Source: Malania oleifera (lineage: Eukaryota; Streptophyta; Magnoliopsida; Santalales; Ximeniaceae). Taken from it: a stretch of DNA of 64,000 bases. The stretch covers positions 16,522,049 through 16,586,048 of the forward strand of contig NC_080422.1 of the NCBI RefSeq assembly GCF_029873635.1, given 5' to 3'. Positions within the stretch are counted from its first letter, which is position 1, and each line of letters opens with the position of its first letter. Below the pieces are notes generated by a model. That model was not told the DNA's origin, did no database searches, and saw only the letters and a list, made by a program, of their open reading frames with translations. The position numbers and the translations under genes are program-made. Shown here piece after piece: positions 1-11,299 of the stretch.

Positions 1-90
1 GAACTCTATGTTGTGTGATTAAGCTTTCACCCAGGATAACTTTACAATCCTAATGCAATAAATGATCTACCCTCATAGTTAAGAAAATTT
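1..90 (-). mobile_element. RTE-type LINE fragment cut by the window edge
   Basis: The first bases (ctctatgttgtgt ... ttcacccaggataact) match, with scattered changes, the stretch at about 30,818-30,890 inside the reverse-strand RTE LINE of intron 5. By that match this is a piece of the endonuclease/RT linker of the same family in the same orientation. The match fades by about position 90; the rest of the element, if present, lies to the left of the window. Confidence 0.6.
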
Positions 91-1799
91 GGAAATGCAA
101 TATAAATCACAAAATAAAATAAAATTTATTATTCATAATATAATAATAACAAAATACAATGATAATGGGAAATACAGTAAATATATGTAAAGTGTAATAA
201 AGTATGTAATGATAAAAATATCGATATTACAACTTAATCATTTCATAATTAAATATAATAAACTTTTTATATTAACTTATAATATTTTTTAATTAAATTA
301 CTTTAGTTTCTATACTATTTTATGACATAAATAACAAATAAGATTGATTTTGATTCTAGTGTTTGCATGTGTCAAACAATATAATGCAATTTCAATAATG
401 ATTATATGTCAAATCAAACACAATACAAAATTTTTCTATTCTATCCCAATTCTAATACCAAGTTTGATTCCAATTCCAATCGCGCGCCAAAAGTCATCTT
501 AGGTAGAGTTGGGCTTTGACAACTCCCAAAGCTAATTCTACTTCTACTTTGTAACTGTGATGTGCAATAGATTTGCTTCATTGTGGTTTTGGGTTATGAA
601 CAATGTTAGATGTGTTCCATGATGTTAAATTTGTCACTCATTATGTTGAGTAATGTTGAAATATATGTAAATATTGTGAATATTGTGCTCACATTGTAAA
701 CATGTTAAAATATTGATATATATATGCATATAGCGATTTGTGCATTGTACATATATTTTCTCAATATTTTGAAGTATATGTGCTTCATATATTTGTTTGT
801 TAGATAGTTATTTTTTGCATATTGAGACTTAAAATACTTATAAAATAGGTCTGAATATGTACTAATTAACATGAGTCAACTCGTGCTTAACATAAACCCG
901 TGTGCATGAGTAGACTTATAAAATTTTGTAAGTCAACTCATGGATAGAGATAACAAAAATTCATATTCTACCTGCTCCAGTTATCATTATTCTTTTTAAT
1001 ATTTTGAATATTTTTATTTTATTTACTAAACATGAATACTCACTTTATATGATTTTATGAGCTTATATCTTATATATTCTTAAATGTTCATATTTAAAAA
1101 AAGTGCATACTACCTATTTTTGGAACATTGACCATCTAAATTTGTATTTATTGCTTATCAATTGAGGTAAGAGTATATTCATAACCTTAATTTTAAATTG
1201 AATATTTGTGTTCCAAGCATTTTAGTTAAATAATGTGTGTTGAAGGATAAGGAAAGCTCCACATACTTCCTTCTATATTTATTTAGATCTAGCTTGCAAC
1301 GTTAAGATAACAACACATAATAGCATAATGAAGCAAACAAAAGGAAAAAGTACAAGAGAAAAAAGAGAGTTTGTGTCTAATTTGAGTGAATGCTTAAATC
1401 TTGCCTCCTAGCCTTGGAAAGACTTGATCCTCAAGCTCTTGAATATCAAGGAGCAATTTTATTTGATTTTTAAAATTTTAAATTATTTTTGAACGTGTAT
1501 GCTTTGTTAAAAATCTAACAACTACCACCCATATGTGTTCATGCATGCCCACAAGTAATACTTAAATAAAAATTTTAAAAGTAGATAATATATATTTTTA
1601 GAGTTTCAATTTTTTTTTTCACTTTATAGAAACAATTTTTAAATCTAAAAGGGGGTTAAAATAATTTCAAAAATAAATAAATAAAATAAATAAAAGTAGC
1701 TTGGTTTGGTATAGTTGACCCTGTTTGCTTGTTCAAGTTGAATAAGTAAAATTTGACCCAAATTTTGTTTGTGGACATACATAGAAGAAATACAAAAGG
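91..1799. other. AT-rich intergenic DNA without recognisable genes
   Basis: This stretch is strongly AT-rich with many short A and T runs. I see no conserved reading frame, tRNA or clear transposon end. It is probably decayed repeat DNA, but nothing in it lets me name a family. Confidence 0.5.
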
Positions 1800-2452
1800 C
1801 ACTCACCTAAGTCCCCTTTGTTCTAATTTAATTCCCTGTTGTTCGCAAATGCGCAGCTGAAGCTCTCACTCAAACTCACGAATCAAACAAACAAGCAATG
1901 CAATCACTCAATGATGAATAATATAAAAGAAGCAATCACTCAACAATGAGAAAAACGAAAGACATAATCAAAGACACAAGATTTAAGTGGTTCAACAGTT
2001 TGCCTATGTCCACGGGAGCAACAACTCTGATTCTCACTATCAATAGTGTCAAGCTTACAATTAGGATTAAAAAATATGATTATATACGAACCCTATGCAT
2101 ACAGGAACTTTATAACCTATCTAAATCATCCCTATGACAATCCTCAAAGGAAAATCCTCCGATCCCCCCCAATCTACTAATTTCCAAATTCAAAAATTGT
2201 AACTTGCTCCGAACGAAATTGTTGACGGTTTAGGTCAAACAGTCGACGATTTGAAGCCGAAAAGAATACTTTTGCATACTGCCTGAAACCATCGATGGTT
2301 ATAGTACAAACCATTGACAGTTACCCTTTGGCTTTGAAACCGTCGACCCCACTATCACCGATTTTCATCCTGCAGATTTCTATTTTGTTTATTGCTTCAC
2401 AATGCTTTGCTGGTGCATGCAGTCCACTCAAAATATGAGCAACAAACCCAAA
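1800..2452 (-). repeat. Probable 3' LTR region of the copia relic
   Basis: On the reverse strand this block lies just downstream of the copia RNase H coding end. It starts after a purine-rich AGGTGGAGAT stretch (plus 2,453-2,464), which resembles the polypurine tract that precedes the 3' LTR of copia elements. It carries several degenerate cgtcgacgg/ccgtcgac motifs (about 2,220-2,350). The low-coordinate boundary and a terminal TG/CA were not established, so the limits are approximate. Confidence 0.35.
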
Positions 2453-2658
2453 AATCTCCACCTTAGCAAATATTCACCACTTAGGAAATCTGAAAGCATT
2501 AATCGCTGCTGCACTTGGGACAATAGATTGGGGTCGTCTCCCGTCTAGTACCTAGAGACGTTGATCAAGTCTAAGCAATGCTTGAACTTGTTTGTTGTTA
2601 CTGGCTTCGTTAGTATATCAATCGCATTGTTAGATGTATGAACCTTCTCAAGTAGAAG

Positions 2659-3039
2659 TTATCCTGAATAAATCAGTTCCCTAACCTTGTGATACCACAC
2701 ATCAATGTGCTTTGTCCTCACATGGTACACCTGATTCTTCTCCAGGTTGATGGCACTCTGACTATCACACTGCAACCAAGCTCCGCCTTGTTGGACACCC
2801 AGATCCCTGACCAATACCGTAAGCCACAATGCTTCCTTGGCAACCTCAACCACTGATATGTACTCCGTTTCAGTAGTACATAAAGCTACGAGCGACTGCA
2901 CTATAGTCCTCCAACAAATAGGTCCTCCCCCAAAGGTAAATATGTACCCTGTGGTAGACCTCATGTCATTGAAGTCTTTTGCGTAGTCAGCATCCACGTA
3001 CCCTACCGCTGACGGATCACTCTGTTGTCCACTAAACAT
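2659..3039 (-). pseudogene. Copia RNase H domain
   Basis: This is the longest unbroken part of the copia polyprotein. It shows the family landmarks in order: VGYVDADYAKD (catalytic aspartate region), RSTTGYIF, ALCTTETEYIS (catalytic glutamate), LQCDSQSAINL (aspartate) and the closing RTKHIDVWYHKVRE. The domain would cleave the RNA of the RNA/DNA hybrid during reverse transcription. Upstream parts of the same polyprotein carry stops, so this is a remnant and not a working enzyme. Confidence 0.85.
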
Positions 3040-3099
3040 GATGTCATATTAGGTTGTACCCCTTAAGTACCTGAGAATCCACTTGACCACATCCTAATG

Positions 3100-3960
3100 C
3101 TATCGACTTGGATTCAAAAATAACTTTCTCACCATGCTAACAGCATGTGTCAAGTTCTGCCTTATACACACCATGGTATACATCAGACACCCTATTGCAC
3201 TGGCATAGGGGACCTTCGACATATCACGAACCTCATCGTCTGTCTTTGGGCATTAGGCGGTAGACAGCCTGAAATGACTTGCCAATGGTGTGCTCACCAA
3301 ATTAGCATTAGTCATGCTAAACCTCTCCAACACCTTCTCCACATAGCTGCCCTAAGATAACCATAATCTCACTCTTGCTCTGTTTCTGAGAATCTTCATG
3401 CCAAGTATCCTCTTGGTTGCACCCAAATCTTTTATGTTGAACTCTTTTCTCCACAAAGTCTTTAACTGATTCACCTCGATCATGTATTTAGCAGCAATCA
3501 CCATATCGTCAACATACAGCAACAGAACTTAAGAGACCTATCCTCAATACTCCTCACATAGGCGCAGCAATCGTACTCACACCTCATGTAGCCAATACAG
3601 GTCATATAGGCGTCAAACCTCTTGTACCACTACCTTGGAGAATGCTTCAGCTCGTAGAATGACTTATTTAGTTTCCAGACTAAATGCTCCTGTCCAGGTT
3701 GGCTAAATCCTTATGCTAGTGTCATGTAAATCAGCTCCTTCAGATCACCATGGAGAAACGTCGTCTTTATGTCCATCTGCTCCATATGCATATCATGTTG
3801 CGCCACCAGTCCCAACACTACCCTAATGGAAGTGTGTTTGACCAAAGGGGAGAAAATTTTATCATAATCTTTTCCCTTCCTCTGCAAGTATCCCTTTGCT
3901 ACCAAGCAAGCCTTTTACTTCTCTTTTTCCTTTTCTGAAACTGCTTCTTTCTTCCTGTAT
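3100..3960 (-). pseudogene. Copia reverse transcriptase, broken by stops
   Basis: The reverse strand reads LVAKGY-QRKGKDYDKIFSPLVKHTSIR, then MDIKTTFLHGDLKELIYM, and further on LLLYVDDMVIAA with the YVDD catalytic box intact (plus 3,505-3,516). Later come SAIGCLMY and the linker to RNase H. Several in-frame stops interrupt it. At PR*WY and SR*H*DV the stop codons are one C-to-T (or G-to-A) step from the expected CAG and TGG, which fits decay of methylated cytosines. Confidence 0.85.
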
Positions 3961-4812
3961 AACCAATTGCATCTAATCGTCCGCTAAGCTTCACCAAGTC
4001 CCACGTCTAGTTCTTATGCAATGATTCTATCTCCTCCATCATAGTGCCTATCCAGCTACCTTTCTCCTGGTTGTGCAAGGCCTGCTAAAAGGAAGTAGGA
4101 TCCTCGCTGCTGGTGATAAGTGCAAAAGACACCAGTTCATCAAAACCGTACCTGAGGGGTGGCGTGACGATGCGTTTAGGTCTGTCTACAACTATATTGC
4201 GACATGGCTACTCATTATTCAAGCTAGAACTTCTTGTGTTATGAACATCTCATCTCCACCCTGAGTTTCTGACTCCACCTGCACCCCCGACTAATCTCTC
4301 GAGTTAGGACTCCCTGCATCTCTACCTTGAGTCTCCAACTCCACCTAAATCACATGCTAGCTGCTGCTGCGAATTTTTGGCACCTGTTTCTCTATTATCT
4401 CCTAAGTACACCGCAACATGATTTTCTCATCGAAAATCACGTCCCTATTGATTACCACCTTGTTTGCCACTAAATCCCACAGTTTGAACCCTTTTACGCC
4501 TTTTTGATATCCTAGAAAGATGTGGGGGTACATACAAAAAATACATAAATATTACAAAAAAAACAAGATAAAATTTCTTGCCCTCCATTCCTGGTTTGCC
4601 ACCTAGCCAAAGTTCAGAACCCTCCAATCTTTAATTTCCATTTGGAAACATCTGCTCAAGATCACCTGTGCACAAAGAGGAATGACACATCAGCTAACAG
4701 ACTCGCATGTGCAGAATGGAATTAGTTAAAAAATAATAATATTCCCTGCCAGCACAGGGAATAAGGGAATTCTGTTAGGCATTTTGGCGCCAATTAAGAC
4801 CCCTGACCTCCC

Positions 4813-4820
4813 TATAAATA
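4813..4820 (+). promoter_or_regulatory. TATA box of an LTR-like promoter
   Basis: TATAAATA sits in the symmetrical context CCCTATAAATAGGG, followed about 30 bases later by a GC-to-purine transition and a leader rich in AGAGAG (4,850-5,130). This layout is typical of the U3/R junction of a plant LTR. No partner LTR or coding region was recognised on either side, so it may be a solo or chimeric remnant. Confidence 0.45.
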
Positions 4821-5309
4821 GGGAGGCTCGCACTGTATACAGACACCAGAAGAGAGAGCATAAGAAATTTCTGTTGAATTTGAGAGAGACTCATTCAGAG
4901 AGTATGGAAAAATTCTAAGAAAATAAAGAGAAAAAAAAAAAAGAAAAGGAAAGAAGCTCTACACTATACAATGTGGAGAACAGAGAGAAGCTCTACGTTA
5001 CAGAATAACAAGGGAGCAGAAGCAGAGCAACAGTTCACACTCAAACCAGACATTGGGACAGACCCTCAAGCAGACAACCAGAGAATGAGGGAAGAAGAAG
5101 GAGAAAAGGAGAAGGGTAACAATTCCTAAACTCTCCTTTTTGAATTGTTCCATTCATATGAATAGTGTGTGCGAATGCAGGTGTGCCTCGCAAGCCTCAA
5201 GTTCGAATTTGAACCTGAGCTCACCATGAATTGGATTAGGGTTCAGATCCTCTAATTCGAACCTAAGTCCGAACCCATACCCGAATTGAGGTCTGAACCC
5301 CCTATCCAA

Positions 5310-5850
5310 ATTCCAAAACTATCCAACCCAACACCTTTAACCCCCAAACCCATTTTGAATTTAGCCCGAACCCATTTTAAAACCAGACCCAACCCATTTT
5401 AATTTTAACCCAAAGCCTAAATGAACCCAGGCCAGCCTGTTTTAAAACCTCACTCAGGCCCCTTTTCAAATTTAACCTTAAGCCCATTTTTAAAATTTTA
5501 AACTTAAGGCCCAAAATCTGAAATACCCCAAACCTATTTTTTTTTAAATGCCCAGAAGCCCAACTAAACTTTAAAATCCCCTCGGGCTTGGTTCTAATTT
5601 TTTAAAACCAGCCCATTCTATTTTTTGTTTAAACCAACCCATTCTAATTTTTTAAAACTAGCCCATTTTTTTTTACCAACCCATTATGTTTTTTTAAAAC
5701 CAGCCCACGAAAACCTCTTAACCAAGCCCATTTTCAAAAAAAAAACCCAGGCCAACCCACTCTTTAAAACCAGCCCACTTTTCAAAAGTTGCAACTAGCC
5801 GGTTCCTTTTTAAAAAAAAACAAAATTTTTGAAAACCAAACCCAGCCCAT
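5310..5850. repeat. Degenerate AACCCATTTT-type low-complexity repeat
   Basis: The stretch is a loose tandem array of units such as AACCCATTTTAAAACC and CAGCCCATTTTT. The units vary in length and are not in register, so this resembles an old expanded simple repeat rather than a satellite. It lies just downstream of the LTR-like promoter at 4,813 and may be part of the same element's leader. Confidence 0.6.
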
Positions 5851-7230
5851 TTGAACACACTAAACTTAAGTCTATCAAAGCCTACACGTGTCTAGCCCGG
5901 ACACACGGGGCTCACTCAAGTTCATATGAATCATCACACACACACATTGTAACGACCTGCTTAATTAACATGATTTTTTATTCCACTGTAATAATTATCA
6001 TACTCACTTTGCTGTCAAGGCACCACAAACGCCCCTCTACCTGTGAGCCTAATCTGCTCGCTTACCTGGATCACATGAAAAAGGTTTTAACACTAGGATG
6101 AGCCAACGCTTAGTAAGACGATATATGCTATTATTAGTGTGTGGAAAATGAGTCATCATATCATAAAAATCCGTTTCCATATAATCATGTATATCTGGAT
6201 CCATAAATACAGTACAAATCATAATATTCATTACCATTTTCATGTCATTTAACACATCTATATTTAAGTTACTATTCAAAATACTTCTAACATACATAAG
6301 TAATTCCCTTGTCTTTGTAAATCAGAATATACATAATAATAACTGTAACTTTCCCCTGTGGATATCTGTATGTCATGATTTTAACCCCTCATGACAGGGT
6401 TGTGCGGCCCGTAGGCGGGATCTACACTGGCTGGCCAACCAGGTAAATCACTTACTCCCTCGGTCGATCTGCCCACCTCAACCCATATCTGATGGGGAGC
6501 CTGTCCACGTCAAGGGCACTATACGATCGACCTACAGCCTATTATTTGAATAGGTGGTTGCACTCTATAAACTGTATACTGCATGTAGCTACGGTACCGT
6601 GCTCTGTAAACTGTATGGTCCAACAGGGTCTGATATTATATACATATTCATATATATACTCTTTCACTGTTTTCATTATGTTTTCAAAATTACCATAACG
6701 CTATCTTTCTATTCTGTACATACTATAACTGTAGCATCTCGATGCTATCTCTGTATAACTGTTTATATATTCTGTAAATGCTCTGTCTGTATACTTTGAA
6801 TGTTATGGTAATAGAAAACATGACATACTTTAAAATCTGTAAATCATAATACTGGAACTACGTAATCATAATACTGTATCCGTAATTCGTAAAATCATGG
6901 TGTTAAAATTCGTAAAATCATGGTACTGTAATTCACATAATCATAGCACTAAAATACATAAAATCATGAAACTACAATTCATAAAACATACACCCATACT
7001 ACATACATATTTCTCAAGCCACACCATACTTGAGTACATAATTTTCATAAATAAATACACTTCATAATATTTAAAAATTTCCTAGTATAGCATATATCCC
7101 TTACCTTATCTCTGAAAAACCCCTACTGTACTATAGCCCAATACCCGCAGGGCCTTTTACAAAACACCTTAAAACCAATATTTGCTAGAACTAAACATCA
7201 ATATTTTTCTGCCTGTATCATTTCCTATAA
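5851..7230. other. Repeat-like intergenic DNA of unknown family
   Basis: No gene is recognisable. A short (AC)n run sits near 5,938-5,946. Between about 6,840 and 6,990 the phrases 'aaaatcat' and 'cgtaaaatcat' recur in loose tandem. The block sits between two LTR-like pieces and is probably retrotransposon-derived, but I found no coding domain to prove it. Confidence 0.35.
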
Positions 7231-7480
7231 CTACCACAAGGCCAAAAGGAGACTAAAAGGCCTTACCCTGAATTTGGGATGATTTGCAACTCTGATTTCT
7301 TGACAATCCGGGCCGTTAGATGCGTAGAGAACTCTGCCAGGAGCGTCGTGGTAGCTTCGGATCGTCGATCCGGAGACTAGCGGGGCCAGAAATGAAGAGA
7401 GAAGGGAGAGAGAGGAGAGAGAGAGAGCGGCGAGAGAACTGATAAAAAATCCTGATTTTCCTCCTTTTATAGGGCCAGGT

Positions 7481-7857
7481 TTGTTGACGAGACACGTCAC
7501 CTCGTCGACGAGCCCTTCACAAATTTCGTCGAAGAGGCCCTATGTTCGTCGACGAAATTCAGAGCAGCCCGAACCGTCTCCCGGTATTTTCTCGTCAACG
7601 AAGCCTTGTGTTCGTCGACGAAATTCTGAAGACCTTCGTCGACGAAGCTGGGCAATTTTCTGAATTTATGATTATTTATTATTATCTCCAAAATGCAATG
7701 TCGTCGACGAACGCTCAGCGTTCGTCGACAAAGTCTACGGCCTCCTTCTGATTCTGGTTCTATTCTCTCCCTCTTATTATTACTAACAGCGTTCGTCGAC
7801 GAAGTCTACGGTCTCGTTCTGATTCTAGTTCTATTCTCTCCCTCTTATTCTTACTAA
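7481..7857. repeat. Cluster of self-complementary 12-mer TTCGTCGACGAA
   Basis: Exact copies of the perfect palindrome TTCGTCGACGAA occur at 7,545-7,556, 7,611-7,622, 7,635-7,646 and 7,792-7,803. One-base or symmetric variants lie at 7,501-7,512 (CTCGTCGACGAG), 7,591-7,602, 7,700-7,711 and 7,721-7,732. Because the motif reads the same on both strands, it creates mirrored short open frames rich in FVDE and STK, which I do not regard as proteins. The spacing is irregular. The setting between LTR-like blocks suggests an LTR internal motif array. Confidence 0.8.
7716..7857. repeat. 71-bp tandem duplication carrying the palindrome
   Basis: Two head-to-tail units with a period of 71 bases (7,716-7,786 and 7,787-7,857) both start CAGCGTTCGTCGAC and share the CT-rich stretch tattctctccctcttatt. 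They differ at a handful of positions, so the duplication is fairly recent relative to the surrounding decay. Confidence 0.85.
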
Positions 7858-7886
7858 CATGCTATTATTCTTCAGGTCACTAAACC

Positions 7887-7919
7887 CACACACACATACA
7901 CACACACACACACACACAC
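7887..7919. repeat. (CA)n microsatellite
   Basis: A run of CA dinucleotides, about 16 units, is interrupted once by CATA. Confidence 0.9.
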
Positions 7920-8397
7920 CAGGTTGACTTATGTGAGCCAACCCTCCTTCACTTGCTCGCTGGGTGAAGACGAGTTAACTCGTCTTCGTCCCCCAACCAA
8001 ACCCTAACCATGACAGGGACTTTAACCTGAAACTTACTAGATCCTAACCCTAAGGCAATCCACACACAACTAGTACCAGAAACATCCCCAACCTTGATGA
8101 GCTAGGAGCTCTAATCCGAAAGCCTAAGAAAACTCAAACACCCCAAACATGATCATCAATAACCATCCTTGTAAGAAGGTCTAAAAGAAAATAAAACAAA
8201 AAACAAAAAATAAAAAGAAATAGGAGGCAACACTTATCTGATTGGGGAGCACTAGGTGGGTCTTCACCCTTGGTCATTCAAACAAGCTTAGGAAAAGCTT
8301 AGACCTTCCAGCTTGCCTTGCCGTAACCATAGAATCTTCAAACCTTACATGATCAGAAGAAAAACTAGTTAAGGCATTCGGGTTCATGGTGCTGTGA

Positions 8398-8900
8398 GCA
8401 GATAGGATATGAGAACGTTTGAGATGTGAGGATTTTGAGAGTTTATGAGGTTTCGAAAAAGAGGAGAGGGGGCTTCTGAAGGTCCAGGGAGGTTCAGTTT
8501 CAAAGAGGAAAGGAAGGGTTAGGGTTTTTTTTTTTAAAAAAAAAACTTTGCAGGATTACAAAGGTGTAGTTTAGGGCTTTTAAGAAAGTATGTGAGGAAG
8601 AAAAAAGGTTGGGGTTCACTGGGAAAAGGAAGGAAGGAGAGGAAGAACTAAGAAAGAATGAGGGGGCTGGTTTCGATTGCAGGGAATGTGAGAGACTGAG
8701 AGAGGTTGAGAAAGTTGCAGAGGGCTGAGAGTGGGATCTTAGGGTTTGTGGTGACAGGAGAATGAGAGAGATGAGAGGCTACAAAAGGTTTGAGAAGAGA
8801 GAGGAGGAAGAGAAAGGTGAAGAACTAGAGACCCTAGGGTTTCTGTTCGTAGGAGAACCAGAGAAAGAGGAGAGAAAGAGGGAAGGGAAAAATAAATGAA
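8398..8900. repeat. Purine-rich (GA) tract
   Basis: The plus strand is dominated by G and A (gagaggttgagaaag, gagagaggaggaagaga and similar) for about 500 bases. Apparent reading frames on the complement are Leu/Ser/Phe/Pro-rich by-products. It precedes a block rich in ACGTG motifs and may be the leader or U3 side of an LTR, but no family marker was found. Confidence 0.5.
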
Positions 8901-8929
8901 AAAAATGAAAGAAAAAAAAAAGTTTTTAG

Positions 8930-9480
8930 TATCTGTTGCTCGAGGTCCATAGGATTGCAGCACGTGTCACCTCTCGGGTCGTGCGATCAGAAGGCACACA
9001 TGGTTTCTCCTTCGCTGTCCATCACGTGTTGCCTAAGCATGAGCGGGATTTCACCAGGTCACCAATCCATGCACACCATGCTATTCATCGTTCGATCAAA
9101 ATAACTCTGCATGGTCAAGATTTGCACACGTCAGTGGTTCTAACACACTTCGCCTTAGCCATTGGATCTACGATCTTCATCAACGGCTAAGATAATGCGT
9201 GTTAGCAACAATGATGACGCCCGCTGCCTTCACCTGCACCCGCATTTGCTCGGAAGTGACACGTGGTTGTCTTAACCTCCACCATTAATGTGTGAAATGG
9301 TTTCCTCTCAATCGTCAGATCCTCACTCTCAGTGGACGACTAGGATCAAGCCACCACGCGGATCCTCACTAGCATGAGTGCCCCACTTGTAGACAAACAC
9401 GTGTCCCTGGTCTTGACTAAGACCTTAAATTGGTTCTCCCCCTAGGCCGATCAACGTTTGACTGGTTCACCTCACCCCCT
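8930..9480. other. ACGTG-rich block, probable LTR piece
   Basis: Several ACGT-core boxes occur in a short space: gcacgtgtca near 8,960, tcacgtgtt near 9,023, gacacgtgg near 9,259 and acacgtgtcc near 9,398. Such boxes are bound by bZIP/bHLH factors in plants, and LTR promoters often carry them. No gene starts nearby in either orientation, so I read this as retrotransposon regulatory sequence rather than a host promoter. Confidence 0.35.
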
Positions 9481-10150
9481 GAACCAGTTTGCACCGGTTT
9501 TTCTCATTTTACTATTATTATTTAAATGTTTAGATAATTCATTAAAAAATCCATAAAAATCATAATAAATCCATAAAAATTATAAAAAAATAAAAAAAAT
9601 TGGAAAGATTCTAAAAATGTTTCCAATCCAGCTTTCATTGCTTTTTTTTCATCTTAAACTAATGTTTATGTTAAATTTAACAAAAATCACATAACAATAC
9701 AAAAAATGCAAAAGAAAATGCACAAAAATATTTTGAAAATTAAAAATTGTTTTGCACTTGAAAAATCTTAAGAAAATTCAAAAACTTTACAAAAATTCTC
9801 AAGAATAAATTTGAAAGTAAAATTTTGTGTTTGCACTTGAAAAATTTAGAAAAAATCCCCCAAAATATTTTTGAAGCTAAAAATTGTTCCTACACTTAGA
9901 AAAAAAAAAAACACAAAAAATCCAGAAAACTCATGGAAAAAATCTAAAAATATTTTTTAACTTGATTTTGCTTTAATTGCTTTTTGTTATTTCAAAATTT
10001 AAGAAAATTATAAAAGATTTCAGAAAAATGGAAGAAAAATAAAAAAAAATATTTTTGAGGTTGAAGATCATTTTTGACACTCATGAGGTCCCAAACATCC
10101 CGAAATATTATTTTTATACTTAAAAAATCCTATGATAAATTTCAAAATCC
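9481..10150. repeat. AT-rich degenerate array
   Basis: Phrases such as ttgcacttgaaaaat (about 9,753 and 9,832) and ccataaaaat recur at irregular spacing in a very A-rich background. The repeats are too diverged to define a unit precisely. Together with the block that follows they look like the body of a long LTR. Confidence 0.5.
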
Positions 10151-10339
10151 CAGGAGCGTACTTTTCTAACTATTTTATCGATTTTTCGATCCCGATGATT
10201 TAAAAGGGAGGTACGAGTTATTTGGAGTACGATATGCCCTGGTTCTGAGGAAATACTTATATAATATTTATTTTGTGCATTTCTTTACAAATTTTTGAAA
10301 GGGAGTGATTTCAAAGACTTATTAAATTAAATTTGTGGG

Positions 10340-10620
10340 ATAATTTTTGATTAATTAGGTGCCGTTCGTAAGAACGGGCGAGTAGGGGGTGCTCATACCT
10401 TCCTCTCAAGTAACTGAACTCCCAATCCAGATTGATTCTATCCCTACCGTGGTAGTAATCAAGTGTTCTAATCATACTAAAAGGTTAGTGATGACTCAAT
10501 TACGCCATGTTTTTCACGAAAATGTATTTTCAAAATCACACATTTTCCAGCCCTCGTACCCCGGGGCAACACACACTCTATGGTTTTCGCCCCGTGCGGG
10601 AGCACGTTGCGACAAACACT
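10340..10620 (+). repeat. LTR-end-like segment (possible Tat/Ogre-type gypsy)
   Basis: The phrases GGTGCCGTTCGTAAGAACGG, GGGGGTGCTCATACCTTCC and CGCCCC-TG-GGGAGCACGTTGCGAC are of a kind I associate with the LTR ends of Tat/Ogre-type gypsy elements in plants. That identification is from memory and is tentative. No primer-binding site or coding region could be tied to it. Confidence 0.35.
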
Positions 10621-10929
10621 ACTAAAATTGTAAAGTTAGTCTAATATGATTAATAAGTAAGAGAAAAATTAGATGGTAATGATGTGTAAAAAATAAAATT
10701 TTCATTTACTAATTTGGTGCTTGTGTGCAACCATATACATTATTTTTTGCTCACTTTACTCAATAAATGAAATATGGAAATTTAAGGATCCACTTGGAAC
10801 TTGGAAAAAATGTCAGCCAAAGGGGAGAAAAATATGAAGGAATTCACACTTTCATATTCTGTTATATATTTTAGAAACAAAAAATATATATAACAAATCA
10901 ATTAATAAAATTTTAATTTCACACATCAT

Positions 10930-11290
10930 TAGTATTTAAAATTTTTCTTAATTTTTGATCATATACAACGAAAAATTAATTTTTAATAGTATTTGGTATA
11001 TATAGAAAACATAATGAAAAATGGATCTCCTTCTTTTTCTTTTTTTCTTTTTCCCTTTCTTTTTCTCAAACAAAATCTTGATTCAAATTGGCTCCTTTCA
11101 TTTCCCAAAACAAAGTCCTTCAAGCTAGTTTGGATCAAGGATTTTGTCGGGAAATCAAAAGAAATGAAAGAAAAATAGGAAGGAAATTCATTTTTCATTA
11201 TATTTTGTTTATATATAAAAAACTATTACAAATGATTTTAATATGATTAAAAATTAAGAAAATCATATGTTACATGTTGTGTAATATTTT
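10930..11290. mobile_element. MITE-like inverted repeat
   Basis: The left arm (ttcttaatttttgatcatat ... tatatagaaaacataatgaaaaatgg) and the right arm (aattcatttttcattatattttgtttatatataaa ... gattaaaaattaagaa) are near-complementary over roughly 120 bases each, around an unpaired centre near 11,090. Overlapping open frames on both strands here are a by-product. A related copy is at 62,170-62,390. Exact ends and a target duplication were not found, so the family is unknown. Confidence 0.6.
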
Positions 11291-11299
11291 GTTCACTAA

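Larger units (their letters stand above)
2453..4640 (-). mobile_element. Ty1/copia retrotransposon relic (integrase end, RT, RNase H)
   Basis: Read on the reverse strand the order is integrase C-terminal region, reverse transcriptase, RNase H, which is the copia order (in gypsy elements integrase comes last). Near 4,400-4,520 the peptide FLGYQKGVKGFKLWDLV, followed by a V..RDVIFDEK motif, marks the end of integrase. The element is degenerate, with in-frame stops and frame breaks. No 5' LTR or gag was recognised at the high-coordinate end, so the copy is probably truncated; its 3' LTR is probably the block at 1,800-2,452. Confidence 0.85.

Noticed and set aside
7481..7751. Overlapping small frames on both strands rich in FVDE, RRRNSE and STK
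   Set aside because: They come from the palindrome TTCGTCGACGAA read in different frames. A real gene would not show mirrored frames on both strands.
7887..7919. Direct repeats as a CRISPR-like array (here and in the 71-bp repeat)
   Set aside because: The window is eukaryotic; the repeats are microsatellite or tandem duplications without uniform spacers or cas genes.
8739..8963. A 74-codon reverse frame rich in Leu, Ser and Phe
   Set aside because: It is the complement of a GA-rich tract; no signal beyond composition.
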